A stretch of DNA of 36,321 nt. Origin: a virus. Under the pieces are notes generated by a model. The model did not search any database. It was not told the origin of the DNA and saw nothing but the letters and a program-made list of their open reading frames with translations. Below are positions 15,900 through 23,295 of the stretch, piece by piece (positions within the stretch are counted from its first letter, which is position 1; each line of letters begins with the position of its first letter). The stretch spans positions 1-36,321 of IMG/VR virus record IMGVR_UViG_3300008116_003782. One strand, given 5' to 3'. A program made the position numbers and the translations under genes.

Positions 15900-18404
15900 T
15901 TGAGTAGAAAGTTAAAATACTTTTTAGCTAGCCTTTTTGTAACAGGTTGGCTATTTTTTATTGGGCCAAGTTATGCGTGGGCTACAGAGCAGGGCGGACA
16001 AGAACAGGTAATAGTAAGCCCAGCGCAACAAGCAGTAAATAATGCTCTTGGTATAGCTAACACAGAAGTTCAACAAGCTATTGCAGCAACGGACTCATCT
16101 ACAGCACTAGTATCAGTGGCACAAACAGAGTTGTCTCAAGCTCAAACAGCAGTAACACAAGTATCTCAAAGTATTTCAATGGCCCAAACAGCAATTAATT
16201 TAGTTGATACTGCAACTACTACGATAAATAATATTAATATAGTAGCAACACCAACAGATCAAAGCTCTCAAATAGTTCAAGATGCTAAATTAACTATTAC
16301 ATCTGCTCAAACATCAATAGATAGCATTACTGTTACCGCAGCACAGACTGAAATATCTCAAGTCACTGCAGCAAAAACAGCAGCCTCTACAGCACAGGCA
16401 ACTGCTCAAACAGAATTAACTCAGGCAAATATTGCTATTGATAATGCTCAAACAGCAGTAAATAATTTACAGGCAACTATTGGAACAACAACAAACGTTT
16501 TGGCTGGCGTAGATGACGCTGGAGTAAGAATGACTTTACCTTTTGGAATGCAAATGGGCGGAACAGTTTATAATGATGTTTATGTAGGATCAAATGCAAC
16601 AATAACATTTGGTGTCGATCAGGGATGGGTTTATTATCAAACTCCAGATGCCCCATCAGTTTCTATTGCTGGATGGGACTGGACAACTTGGAGTACAGGA
16701 ACTGGAATTACATATTCAACTACTGGAACAAGTTTAGACATTGCTTGGGATTTAAGGCCTTATCCACAACAAGATGCTTCTACACAAATGGTTCAAATTA
16801 GATTCAATGCAGATGTAAATCCAAATGATGGTGCATGGATGGCAAATGTAACAGCAGTTGGACCAATACCAGGCGGAGCAAGATTTAATTATAGAGAAAC
16901 AAATAATGGCACAATTACTGAAATTACAGACACTAATACTGGTACTGGATTTTCTGGACAAATTAGTCAGGGTCCATCATTTACTCCATATGTAGATCCA
17001 AATACATCAACCGTTCAAGCAGCAGTAGATGCAGCTAATGCCACTATTACACAATTAAACCAAAGCTTGAGTCCAGTTGTTTCACAAAATACTTTAAATA
17101 CTTCTGTAATAAATTCTATTAATACAAATTCTTTAACAAATACTTTAAATTCAGCACTATCAACAAAAACATCATTGCAATCAACACTAAATACTAAGTC
17201 TAATCAACTTATAACCGTTATTAATAATAATATACCAACTCCTGCGCCAATAATATCTCAAGCAGTAGTAGATGGCACAACAGTAACTGTTACACCAGAA
17301 TTGCCTTCTGGATATACTCCAAACACATGGTTTTATCAAGTAATTACTGACGACCCAACAGCAGAAAATCCTTATGCTGGTGGGACATATAATACAGACG
17401 GCGCACCAGAATCTATTCAATTAACTGGATTAACAGAAGGTGCTTCATATACAATTAGAATTGCAAACTGGTCTGGTCCAGTAAGCCAGTATGTTGAAAC
17501 TATTATTACAATTCCACAAGAAGAAATAATTAGTGTGCCGTCACAGCCATCTTACATAACACCAATAGAACCAATTATTGATGAACCAATTATTGATGAA
17601 CCAGTAGTTGATGAGCCAGTTATTGACGAACCTGTTATAGAAGAGCCAATAATAGAAGAACCAGTAGTTGATGAGCCAGTTATTGACGAACCAGCAGTAG
17701 AGGAGCAAGAATTAACTGTTGAAGAGGCTCAAGAGGTTGTTAGTGATTTAATTGAAGATGGAAATTTAACAGCTGAGGATGCCGATGCAATATTAGAATT
17801 AATTTCTGAAGGCGGAGAAGTTTCAGAAGAGGTTATTTCTGAGATATCTTCTACATTGTCTAAAGGCGGATTGTCTATAGAAGAATCTGAATTAATTACA
17901 GAAATACTTTTTGCAGATGGAGAAATTACTGTAAATGAAGTTGTTAATTTATCTGAAGCATTATCTGAAGATGGTGTTCTGACATTAGCAGAAAAAGATT
18001 TAGTTGCAGATGTTTTAGTTACATCAGCAGAAGGTGCTCCAGTAGAAGCAGCAGCAATTGAAGCAGCGGGCCTTGAATACCGAGACCTACCACCATCAAT
18101 TCCAGTAGAAGTTAGAGAAGATGCTAGCGGTAATCCAGTAGTTATTACAGCAGAAGTCGCCTCAGCATTACTCACGTTAGAATCTCCAGCAGCACTTGTT
18201 AATGCAATTGCTGGATGCTTTAATCCAGATGAAGCAATTGAAGGATTAACTGAAGAACAAAAGTGTGAGTTGAGTAAAGCATTAGCAAATATTGGAGCAG
18301 ATATGTCTCCACAAGAAAGACAAGATGCTAAAGAAGTTTTAGTTGCAGCAATTTTAGTTGGTCAAGTAATACTTGGTAGTACAATAATGAGAATAAGGGG
18401 GTAA
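15900..18404 (+). CDS. large exported protein with coiled coil, Fn3-like domain, EP-rich repeats and C-terminal hydrophobic segment
   Basis: An 834-aa protein starting at TTG 15900 (GGAG six bases upstream). The upstream in-frame TTG at 15888 lies in a hairpin arm. Residues ~1-30 form a Sec signal peptide (basic start, hydrophobic FLASLFVTGWLFFIG, then YAWA). Residues ~40-190 are Ala/Thr/Gln-rich and helical, with recurrent AQTA. Next comes a Gly/Trp-rich beta domain (~200-350), more helix, and a fibronectin type III-like domain (~455-540). The EP[IV][IV][DE] repeat tract (~555-605) leads into helical D/E-rich repeats. A hydrophobic stretch (VLVAAILVGQVILGST) ends the protein. It could be a host-surface protein or an adhesin. 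Family not recognised. Confidence 0.85.
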   Translation: MSRKLKYFLASLFVTGWLFFIGPSYAWATEQGGQEQVIVSPAQQAVNNALGIANTEVQQAIAATDSSTALVSVAQTELSQAQTAVTQVSQSISMAQTAINLVDTATTTINNINIVATPTDQSSQIVQDAKLTITSAQTSIDSITVTAAQTEISQVTAAKTAASTAQATAQTELTQANIAIDNAQTAVNNLQATIGTTTNVLAGVDDAGVRMTLPFGMQMGGTVYNDVYVGSNATITFGVDQGWVYYQTPDAPSVSIAGWDWTTWSTGTGITYSTTGTSLDIAWDLRPYPQQDASTQMVQIRFNADVNPNDGAWMANVTAVGPIPGGARFNYRETNNGTITEITDTNTGTGFSGQISQGPSFTPYVDPNTSTVQAAVDAANATITQLNQSLSPVVSQNTLNTSVINSINTNSLTNTLNSALSTKTSLQSTLNTKSNQLITVINNNIPTPAPIISQAVVDGTTVTVTPELPSGYTPNTWFYQVITDDPTAENPYAGGTYNTDGAPESIQLTGLTEGASYTIRIANWSGPVSQYVETIITIPQEEIISVPSQPSYITPIEPIIDEPIIDEPVVDEPVIDEPVIEEPIIEEPVVDEPVIDEPAVEEQELTVEEAQEVVSDLIEDGNLTAEDADAILELISEGGEVSEEVISEISSTLSKGGLSIEESELITEILFADGEITVNEVVNLSEALSEDGVLTLAEKDLVADVLVTSAEGAPVEAAAIEAAGLEYRDLPPSIPVEVREDASGNPVVITAEVASALLTLESPAALVNAIAGCFNPDEAIEGLTEEQKCELSKALANIGADMSPQERQDAKEVLVAAILVGQVILGSTIMRIRG
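17568..17706 (+). repeat. in-frame tandem 15-nt repeats encoding E-P-x-x-D/E
   Basis: About nine 15-nt units encode the pentapeptide pattern EP(I/V)(I/V)(D/E). A 35-nt stretch at 17598-17632 recurs identically at 17658-17692, exactly 60 nt later, indicating recent duplication of a four-unit block. The product would be an extended acidic Pro-rich spacer. Confidence 0.85.
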
Positions 18405-18406
18405 AT

Positions 18407-18592
18407 ATGAACTGGTTAAAAAAAAGAGCTATAGCTATTCTTAGCGAAAACTTTACATTTCTAGGATTTTTTGTAGCCTGGGTTGTTCTCGAGGGCAGCG
18501 CTAAAACAGTAGTAGGATATGTAACTTTAGCCTCTGTAGCTATATGGTTTATGACTATTGGAATTAGGGAAAAAGCAGAAAAAGAAGAGTAA
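18407..18592 (+). CDS. small two-helix membrane protein (holin candidate)
   Basis: A 61-aa protein with two hydrophobic segments (about 17-35 and 37-53), a basic N-terminus and a charged C-terminus (REKAEKEE), a common small-holin layout. It starts two bases after the large exported protein and begins the lysis-like region. It competes with the product of 18818 for the holin role. Confidence 0.7.
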   Translation: MNWLKKRAIAILSENFTFLGFFVAWVVLEGSAKTVVGYVTLASVAIWFMTIGIREKAEKEE

Positions 18593-18612
18593 TAGCATAC
18601 TAACCTTACATT

Positions 18613-18621
18613 TGCTATAAT
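18613..18621 (+). promoter_or_regulatory. extended -10 promoter giving a leaderless message
   Basis: TGCTATAAT (TATAAT 18616-18621). The expected start (about 18628) is the ATG itself. No clear -35 is seen. Confidence 0.65.
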
Positions 18622-18627
18622 AGACTT

Positions 18628-18825
18628 ATGAAAAAAATAAAGGTGTTTTTGGCTTCTAGCCTTTTAGTATTGTCTATTAGTGGATGTGGCTATGATGGTC
18701 ATTACAGATATCCATGTCAAGATCCTGCTAACTGGCAAAGTGCAGAATGCAAACCACCAATCTGTACGGCTAACGGAGCATGTCCAGAAGATTTAGCGGA
18801 CACAAAGGAAACAGTAAATGGCTAA
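18628..18825 (+). CDS. small lipoprotein
   Basis: A 65-aa protein with a type II signal peptide: MKKIKVF, a hydrophobic ASSLLVLSI and the lipobox ISGC, with Cys20 as the lipidated residue. The mature part is ~45 aa and holds four further Cys, suggesting disulfides outside the membrane. It probably sits on the outer face of the host cytoplasmic membrane. Phage lipoproteins of this kind can block superinfection or help lysis; neither is proven here. Confidence 0.82.
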   Translation: MKKIKVFLASSLLVLSISGCGYDGHYRYPCQDPANWQSAECKPPICTANGACPEDLADTKETVNG

Positions 18826-19228
18826 AGAAAGATTAACCCCAGCGGAATTAGATGCAAGATTAAAGTTTATTTTAGGAATTACATTAGGATCTATCCTATT
18901 TATTACTTCAGTTGGAATTATGTATGCATTAATATTTGTAACACAACCAATTACAGGTCAATCTGAAAATGATAAAATGTTCTTTAATGTTCTTGGATCA
19001 GTTGCAACATTTATTACAGGAACTCTTGCAGGTTTATTAATTGGGTCATCAGGCGCAAAAGATATAATGTCTGCACAAATTGCTAATAAAGAAATTGATG
19101 CCAAGAATACACAAGCAGATAAAAAATTAGAAGCAGAAATTGATGATGCAAAAGCACGTAGGCTAGCTAAGCCAGATGGTGCAATGCCAGCAGAACAACC
19201 AGTTGATACAAGCTGGGATAAAGAGTAA
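18818..19228 (+). CDS. holin-like membrane protein
   Basis: A 136-aa protein with two transmembrane helices (~17-42 FILGITLGSILFITSVGIMYALIF and ~57-78). These are followed by a charged helical tail rich in Ala, Lys and Asp. It sits just two bases upstream of the endolysin, the classic position for a holin. The start overlaps the lipoprotein gene by 8 nt. Confidence 0.72.
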   Translation: MAKERLTPAELDARLKFILGITLGSILFITSVGIMYALIFVTQPITGQSENDKMFFNVLGSVATFITGTLAGLLIGSSGAKDIMSAQIANKEIDAKNTQADKKLEAEIDDAKARRLAKPDGAMPAEQPVDTSWDKE

Positions 19229-19230
19229 GC

Positions 19231-19806
19231 ATGTCAACAGCACAAAAATTTGTTGAAGTTGCTACTGCTGAAATAGGAACTGTTGAGGGTCCTAAAGATA
19301 ATGAAACAAAATATGGTGCATTTACAAAAGCTAATTTCCAACCTTGGTGTGGATCATTTGTTATGTGGTGTGCAAACGAAGCAGGAGTAAAAGTTCCCAA
19401 TACAGTTTATACTCCAGGCGGAGCAGCAGCATTTAAAAAAGCTGGTCAATGGATTGATGGCGACATTGCAGATCCAGAGCCAGGCGATGTTGCATATTTT
19501 GATTTCCCATCAGATGGTGTAGATAGAATATCACACGTAGGAATAGTCGCAGTAGATAATGGTGACGGAACAGTTTGGTGCATTGAAGGTAATACTTCTG
19601 GAGATCCTAAAGGAAGCCAAAGAAATGGCGGAGAAGTTTGCAAAAAGCTTCGTGCATATAAAAAAAATAAAAAGAATATAATGGTTTCAATTGTTGGATT
19701 TGGAAGACCTAAATTTGGAGCAAGCGCTGTTGCAAAATCTGAACCTGCTGCAAAAACAACTAAAAAGGCAAAAACATGCTCAGAGTGTGGTCAAGCAATT
19801 AAGTAA
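19231..19806 (+). CDS. CHAP-domain endolysin
   Basis: A 191-aa peptidoglycan amidase or endopeptidase. The catalytic Cys40 is in PWCGSFVMWC, His102 in RISHVGIV, and the third polar residue is around Glu119-Asn121 in CIEGNT. There is no signal peptide, so it depends on a holin. The C-terminal ~45 residues are a Lys/Ala linker ending in CSECGQAIK, half a zinc ribbon that may help wall or self binding. It follows the holin-like gene. Confidence 0.9.
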   Translation: MSTAQKFVEVATAEIGTVEGPKDNETKYGAFTKANFQPWCGSFVMWCANEAGVKVPNTVYTPGGAAAFKKAGQWIDGDIADPEPGDVAYFDFPSDGVDRISHVGIVAVDNGDGTVWCIEGNTSGDPKGSQRNGGEVCKKLRAYKKNKKNIMVSIVGFGRPKFGASAVAKSEPAAKTTKKAKTCSECGQAIK

Positions 19807-19950
19807 ATGAATATTTATAAAGTAAAGTTAGAAGTAGAGGTAGAAGTAGAAGCATTTGACGAAAATGATGCTCTAGATTATGCTAATGATATATTTGGCG
19901 TAGATGACGAAATCAAAAACGTTAAAATAATTAACGTTAAGGAGAAATAA
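19807..19950 (+). CDS. small acidic protein (47 aa)
   Basis: A 47-aa frame whose ATG begins at the base after the endolysin stop; another gene starts one base after its own stop. The sequence KVKLEVEVEVEAFDENDALDYA suggests a beta-alpha unit, as in small phage proteins with an N-terminal strand and an amphipathic helix. Function unknown. Confidence 0.7.
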   Translation: MNIYKVKLEVEVEVEAFDENDALDYANDIFGVDDEIKNVKIINVKEK

Positions 19951-19951
19951 T

Positions 19952-20614
19952 ATGGCAAAAGAAGGATATAAGCCAACCTCTGGTATGCAATCAGCAGCAC
20001 GTCGTGCTATTAAATTAAAAGAGCAGGGTAAGGCTAAAGGCGCAGGAACAGCAGTAGGCTGGACTCGTGCAGGACAATTAGCTCGTGGAGAAACATTAAG
20101 TCTTTCTACAGTTAAGCGTATGTATTCATTTTTTTCACGTCATGAAGTTGATAAAAAAGGTAAAGATTTTAATAATGCTGAAAACCCATCTAATGGTAAA
20201 ATTATGTGGTTAGCGTGGGGTGGAGATGCAGGATTCTCTTGGTCCCGTAAAATAGTTAATAGGGAGAAAAATATGAAAAAATCAATAGAGGTACAAGAAG
20301 TAATAGAAGAAATTAAAGATATGCTAGAAGATGCAATTAATCCAATAGATACAGTTATTGAAATTCCAGAAGATACTTTAGTAAAATCTGTAGATCCTAA
20401 GCCAGAAAATGAAGAAGATGAAGAGGACGAGGATTATGAGTCAGATAATGAAGAAGAAGATAAATGGGATAATTTACAAAAAGCATGCTGGTCAGGATAT
20501 AAGCAAGTAGGAATGAAAAATAAAAATGGTCGACAAGTACCTAATTGTGTTCCAATTAAAAAATCCTTATTTGGTACAGAAGGCCCTCAAAAATTAATAC
20601 CAAAAAATAAGTAA
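19952..20614 (+). CDS. phage protein with N-terminal DNA-binding-like domain and acidic tail
   Basis: A 220-aa protein with a strong RBS (AAGGAG). The N-terminal ~100 residues (SGMQSAARRAIKLKEQGKAK, LSLSTVKRMYSFFSRHEVDK, MWLAWGGDAGFSWSRK) form a compact domain I recall from phage structural or prohead-protease-linked proteins. A central acidic run (EDEEDEDYESDNEEEDK) and a C-terminal GMKNKNGRQVPNCVP motif follow. Its precise role is unknown; a virion-assembly factor is plausible. Confidence 0.72.
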   Translation: MAKEGYKPTSGMQSAARRAIKLKEQGKAKGAGTAVGWTRAGQLARGETLSLSTVKRMYSFFSRHEVDKKGKDFNNAENPSNGKIMWLAWGGDAGFSWSRKIVNREKNMKKSIEVQEVIEEIKDMLEDAINPIDTVIEIPEDTLVKSVDPKPENEEDEEDEDYESDNEEEDKWDNLQKACWSGYKQVGMKNKNGRQVPNCVPIKKSLFGTEGPQKLIPKNK

Positions 20615-20623
20615 TAAAATCAG

Positions 20624-20653
20624 TTGACAAGGCTTTAAGAATCCCTGTATAAT
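20624..20653 (+). promoter_or_regulatory. consensus promoter flanked by an inverted repeat
   Basis: TTGACA (20624-20629), 18-nt spacer, TATAAT (20648-20653), expected start ~20660. AATCCCT (20640-20646) and AGGGATT (20661-20667) form a perfect 7-bp inverted repeat around the -10, a likely operator. AGGG (20661-20664) could also pair with CCCT (20670-20673) as a 5' hairpin in the RNA. It drives the whiB-containing group. Confidence 0.82.
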
Positions 20654-20689
20654 AGTATATAGGGATTTGCCCTTTATTTGTAAGGAAAT

Positions 20690-20920
20690 ATGATTCATTT
20701 AAATGAAACTGGTGTTGACGTATTTATTAATAGATACAACACAATTATAAATAAAGCATATTGGAATAATTACGATTTAATTATTTGGAAAAAGAATCAT
20801 AACGGATTTTTTAATATAAATGGATTATTTAATAAACACTGGGGAATAGCAGATAAAGTATCTGTAAACAATAAAGGAATGTGGGTTCTACCTAAACAAT
20901 ATGTCAAATATTTTAAATGA
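20690..20920 (+). CDS. hypothetical protein, first gene of the whiB operon
   Basis: A 76-aa protein rich in Asn, Trp and aromatic residues (WGIADKVSVNNKGMWVLP). The RBS AAGGA lies upstream of ATG 20690. It overlaps the whiB-like gene by 20 nt. Family not recognised. Confidence 0.72.
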   Translation: MIHLNETGVDVFINRYNTIINKAYWNNYDLIIWKKNHNGFFNINGLFNKHWGIADKVSVNNKGMWVLPKQYVKYFK

Positions 20921-21212
20921 TCTAGGGGTAGATAAAGACGATTTAGACTGGTGGCACCTTGCAGTTTGCAGAGGCATGGACACCAATTTATTTTATGATA
21001 AATATGAAAACGATTCTAAAATTGCAAAAAATATTGATGAAGCATGTTTAGCATGTCCTGTTATAGCAATGTGCTATAAATCTGGATCAGATAACAATGA
21101 GTATGGCGTATGGGGCGGAGTTTATTTAAACTCTGGGACAATTGATAAAACTAGAAATTTACATAAAACAAGTGACACATGGAAAAGATTGAAAAAGAAA
21201 AATGTTTATTGA
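20901..21212 (+). CDS. WhiB-like [4Fe-4S] transcription factor
   Basis: A 103-aa WhiB-family protein. The four cluster ligands are Cys23, Cys49, Cys52 and Cys58 (C-X25-C-X2-C-X5-C), followed by the family turn GVWGG at ~69-73 and a basic C-terminal tail (WKRLKKKN) for DNA contact. WhiB proteins bind RNA polymerase sigma factor region 4 and redirect transcription in actinobacteria; phage copies can displace the host protein. It is the best marker of the host group in this window. Confidence 0.93.
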   Translation: MSNILNDLGVDKDDLDWWHLAVCRGMDTNLFYDKYENDSKIAKNIDEACLACPVIAMCYKSGSDNNEYGVWGGVYLNSGTIDKTRNLHKTSDTWKRLKKKNVY

Positions 21213-21522
21213 TAAAAACAAAAATCATTTTAAACATGGAATTAATCAATGGACTGGCGAACCAAACAAGCCAGTATTTTATACACCAGAAATGTCAAAA
21301 GCAATAAGAGGAATTACAAAGCCAGTTAACAACTTACAGATGGATATAGTAAAATATCCAGAATTTTTAGCAATAAGATTATATGAAGATAACTTTATAC
21401 AGTTTGAAGGCGTTAAAAAAGAAATGGTCATAGACTATGTATTAAAAGTAAAAAAATTACTTGAGTCATATGGCGTAAGATGTGAGCTGGAAGGAGTTCC
21501 TAGTGAAAGAATATTACGATAG
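21202..21522 (+). CDS. hypothetical protein
   Basis: A 106-aa protein overlapping whiB by 11 nt. It seems to be alpha/beta with a C-terminal amphipathic helix (VIDYVLKVKKLLESYGVRCELEGVP), and no motif is recognised. It belongs to the whiB operon by spacing. Confidence 0.72.
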   Translation: MFIDKNKNHFKHGINQWTGEPNKPVFYTPEMSKAIRGITKPVNNLQMDIVKYPEFLAIRLYEDNFIQFEGVKKEMVIDYVLKVKKLLESYGVRCELEGVPSERILR

Positions 21523-21706
21523 AGTACTAATTGTATTTATTCATGATCTAGGAGTGTACGGATCTACAGAAAAACTTGGAGCGTTTGCTTCTATAGTAAA
21601 ATATAAAAAGGATGAAATGGAGTACGAAGAGTTGGTAGACAATTCAGATTTTTCAATTATGGATGAACTTGTGTTTACACATGTAGAAGAGGAATATAAT
21701 GGATAA
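21503..21706 (+). CDS. small acidic hypothetical protein
   Basis: A 67-aa protein starting at GTG 21503, chosen because AAGGAG (21491-21496) stands six bases before it. The earlier in-frame GTG at 21482 lacks an RBS. It overlaps the upstream gene by 20 nt and the next by 8 nt. Function not recognised. Confidence 0.65.
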   Translation: MKEYYDRVLIVFIHDLGVYGSTEKLGAFASIVKYKKDEMEYEELVDNSDFSIMDELVFTHVEEEYNG

Positions 21707-21935
21707 AGTTCTTTGTTATTCTTGCAATAAAACTAAAAATAAACTAAACCTTAAAAAGTCTACATTACTTCCAATTAATTTATTTATGTGTGAAGGATGT
21801 ATAGAATCAAAATTTGAACCAAGATGGCTAATTGTTATTACTGGCAGACAAAGTGGTCCAGAAAGTGTTAGAGAATTTGTTTTAAAAAAGAAATATGTTG
21901 GAGATGAAATCTCTGCTTCTGAATTATTAATTTAG
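21699..21935 (+). CDS. two-CxxC zinc-ribbon protein
   Basis: A 78-aa protein with CYSC near residues 6-9 and CEGC near 31-34, giving a four-Cys zinc site, then EPRWLIVITGRQ and a basic region. The pattern is frequent in actinophage genomes, but I cannot name a function. Confidence 0.78.
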   Translation: MDKVLCYSCNKTKNKLNLKKSTLLPINLFMCEGCIESKFEPRWLIVITGRQSGPESVREFVLKKKYVGDEISASELLI

Positions 21936-21954
21936 CAAACATTTGCTGTATAAT
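21934..21954 (+). promoter_or_regulatory. -10 element with adjacent palindrome
   Basis: AGCAAA CA TTTGCT (21934-21947) is a perfect palindrome with a 2-nt centre directly before TATAAT (21949-21954). The expected start (~21961) leaves only about 4 nt before ATG 21965. The palindrome would cover the spacer region and could be an operator. Confidence 0.65.
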
Positions 21955-21964
21955 ATGATATATA

Positions 21965-22276
21965 ATGAATCTAGATCTGAACTCTATAATTATTGCAATA
22001 TCTGCTGCGATATTGTCTGGCATGGGGACGGCAATTATTGCTGGTCTGAACGAAAGTAAAAAAGAAAAAAATAGACAAAAAGAGCGTGAGCAAGATCAAT
22101 TAAAATTAGAAGTAAAAGATCTTAAAATTGAATTGTATCAAATAGAAAAAGAATTAACTGAATGGAAAGACAAATATTACGAAGCCATTCAAGAATTAAT
22201 TTTAATTAAATCTGAGCTCGAAGATGCCCTCAGAAGCCTCTCAGAAATAGAAACAAACGAGGTTTTGGACAGATAA
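21965..22276 (+). CDS. membrane-anchored coiled-coil protein
   Basis: A 103-aa protein with an N-terminal transmembrane segment (~6-26, SIIIAISAAILSGMGTAIIAG) followed by a ~70-residue highly charged coiled coil. The shape resembles small phage membrane-tethered coiled-coil proteins such as Rz-type spanins or membrane adaptors, but orientation and role cannot be told from sequence. Confidence 0.75.
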   Translation: MNLDLNSIIIAISAAILSGMGTAIIAGLNESKKEKNRQKEREQDQLKLEVKDLKIELYQIEKELTEWKDKYYEAIQELILIKSELEDALRSLSEIETNEVLDR

Positions 22277-22294
22277 TTTTTAATTTAGTATACT
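22266..22294 (+). promoter_or_regulatory. promoter giving a leaderless message for the HslV-like gene
   Basis: TGGACA (22266-22271), 17-nt spacer, TATACT (22289-22294). The expected start (~22301) is next to ATG 22302. It lies across the end of the upstream gene. Confidence 0.72.
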
Positions 22295-22301
22295 AGTCTT
22301 T

Positions 22302-22871
22302 ATGACTGCAGTGGTAGCCCTTATTCATGAAAATAAAGTCCTCCTAGGAGGAGATTCTGCTGCATCCGACGATAAAACTGGATTAATATTTTCCAGAGTA
22401 GACCCAAAAGTTTTTAGAGTGGGGCAATTTGGAATAGCATTTGTTGATAGTTTTAGAATGGGACAAATACTTCAATATAATTGGACTCCACCAATTTATA
22501 AACCAACAGCAGGTTTCAAAAATTTAGATAAATTTATGCGTACTAAATTTGTTGAATCAATCAAAGAAGCATTTAAAGAACAAGGGTATGGAAATCAAAC
22601 CGCAGGCTCTACAGAAGATGGCGATGAAGGCGGAGTATTCTTAATAGCAGTTCAAGCTACTGGAAGAATATTTACCATGGATAGTGACTTCCATATAGGA
22701 GAAGCAGACATTCAATATATGGCAGAGGGTGCTGGACAAGAGTTAGCGCTAGGATCTTTGTTCTCTACTACATCTATTAAGACCCCCCGTAAACGTGTTA
22801 GAATGGCCCTAGAGGCTGCTGCAAAATTCAACATGTCAGTTAGACCACCCTTTACAATCATAGAAGTCTAG
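22302..22871 (+). CDS. proteasome beta / HslV-like NTN hydrolase
   Basis: A 189-aa N-terminal-nucleophile hydrolase. After Met removal, Thr becomes residue 1 (TAVVALIHENKVLLGGDS), giving Thr1, Asp17 in GGDS and a Lys in DPKVF near position 35 that matches the active-site Lys33. A central insert (YGNQTAGSTEDGDEGG) is unusual. HslV and proteasome beta rings degrade unfolded proteins with an ATPase partner; no ATPase gene is seen here, so it may use a host unfoldase or act alone. Leaderless translation starting at ATG would place the Thr correctly. Confidence 0.83.
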   Translation: MTAVVALIHENKVLLGGDSAASDDKTGLIFSRVDPKVFRVGQFGIAFVDSFRMGQILQYNWTPPIYKPTAGFKNLDKFMRTKFVESIKEAFKEQGYGNQTAGSTEDGDEGGVFLIAVQATGRIFTMDSDFHIGEADIQYMAEGAGQELALGSLFSTTSIKTPRKRVRMALEAAAKFNMSVRPPFTIIEV

Positions 22872-22879
22872 AGTATAAT
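22851..22879 (+). promoter_or_regulatory. promoter giving a leaderless message
   Basis: TTTACA (22851-22856), 17-nt spacer, TATAAT (22874-22879), expected start ~22886, one base before ATG 22887. The -35 lies inside the end of the HslV-like gene. Confidence 0.75.
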
Positions 22880-22886
22880 TAATTAT

Positions 22887-23090
22887 ATGGATATAAATAA
22901 TCTAAAGCCAGAAAATTATAATATGGCTATGGATTTAAGAGGAACCCCAACCCATGTTTGTCCTTGTGGTTGTTTTATTTGGAATCTAAAAGTAATTTTT
23001 GAAGATTTTGACATTGCAACTTATTTTTTAGACATGGAATGTGCAAATTGTGGTAGTTTGGCAACTGCTCCCACCCCAACAGATAGGTAA
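22887..23090 (+). CDS. zinc-ribbon hypothetical protein
   Basis: A 67-aa protein with VCPCGC (~24-29) and CANCGS (~52-57), a probable zinc ribbon. Family not recognised. It is apparently translated from a leaderless message. Confidence 0.75.
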   Translation: MDINNLKPENYNMAMDLRGTPTHVCPCGCFIWNLKVIFEDFDIATYFLDMECANCGSLATAPTPTDR

Positions 23091-23092
23091 AA

Positions 23093-23263
23093 ATGAGAAA
23101 GTCAGAAAGATTAAGACTGCTAGAGATGCAGATTGTTAGACTTGAATTTGAATTAGATTTATTAAATAATATGCTTGCTACATTGTTAGAGGCAAATAAC
23201 TTACCACAACCTCAATTAGACGCTGGTAAATGGTATCAAAGGCGCATAGACAAAAACCCTTGA
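23093..23263 (+). CDS. small coiled-coil protein (56 aa)
   Basis: A 56-aa frame starting two bases after the previous stop. Leu-rich heptads (LRLLEMQIVRLEFELDLLNNM) indicate a coiled coil, followed by LDAGKWYQRR. Its TGA stop is inside the -35 box of the protease promoter. Function unknown. Confidence 0.7.
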   Translation: MRKSERLRLLEMQIVRLEFELDLLNNMLATLLEANNLPQPQLDAGKWYQRRIDKNP

Positions 23264-23294
23264 CATATTTGGGTACATTTTAGTAGAATGTACC
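23260..23294 (+). promoter_or_regulatory. promoter and palindromic operator of the secreted protease
   Basis: TTGACA (23260-23265), 18-nt spacer, TAGAAT (23284-23289). The expected start coincides with ATG 23296 (leaderless). A perfect 8-bp inverted repeat, GGTACATT (23272-23279) and AATGTACC (23287-23294), spans the -10 and the start site, so a dimeric repressor could shut the promoter off. Confidence 0.8.
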
Positions 23295-23295
23295 T

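Noticed and set aside
17568-17706. CRISPR-like or regulatory repeat array
   Set aside because: The 15-nt units are in frame, without spacers, and encode a protein repeat.
18628-22276. Two-component spanin (lipoprotein plus membrane-anchored coiled coil)
   Set aside because: The genes are 3 kb apart and the WhiB gene points to a host without a Gram-negative outer membrane.
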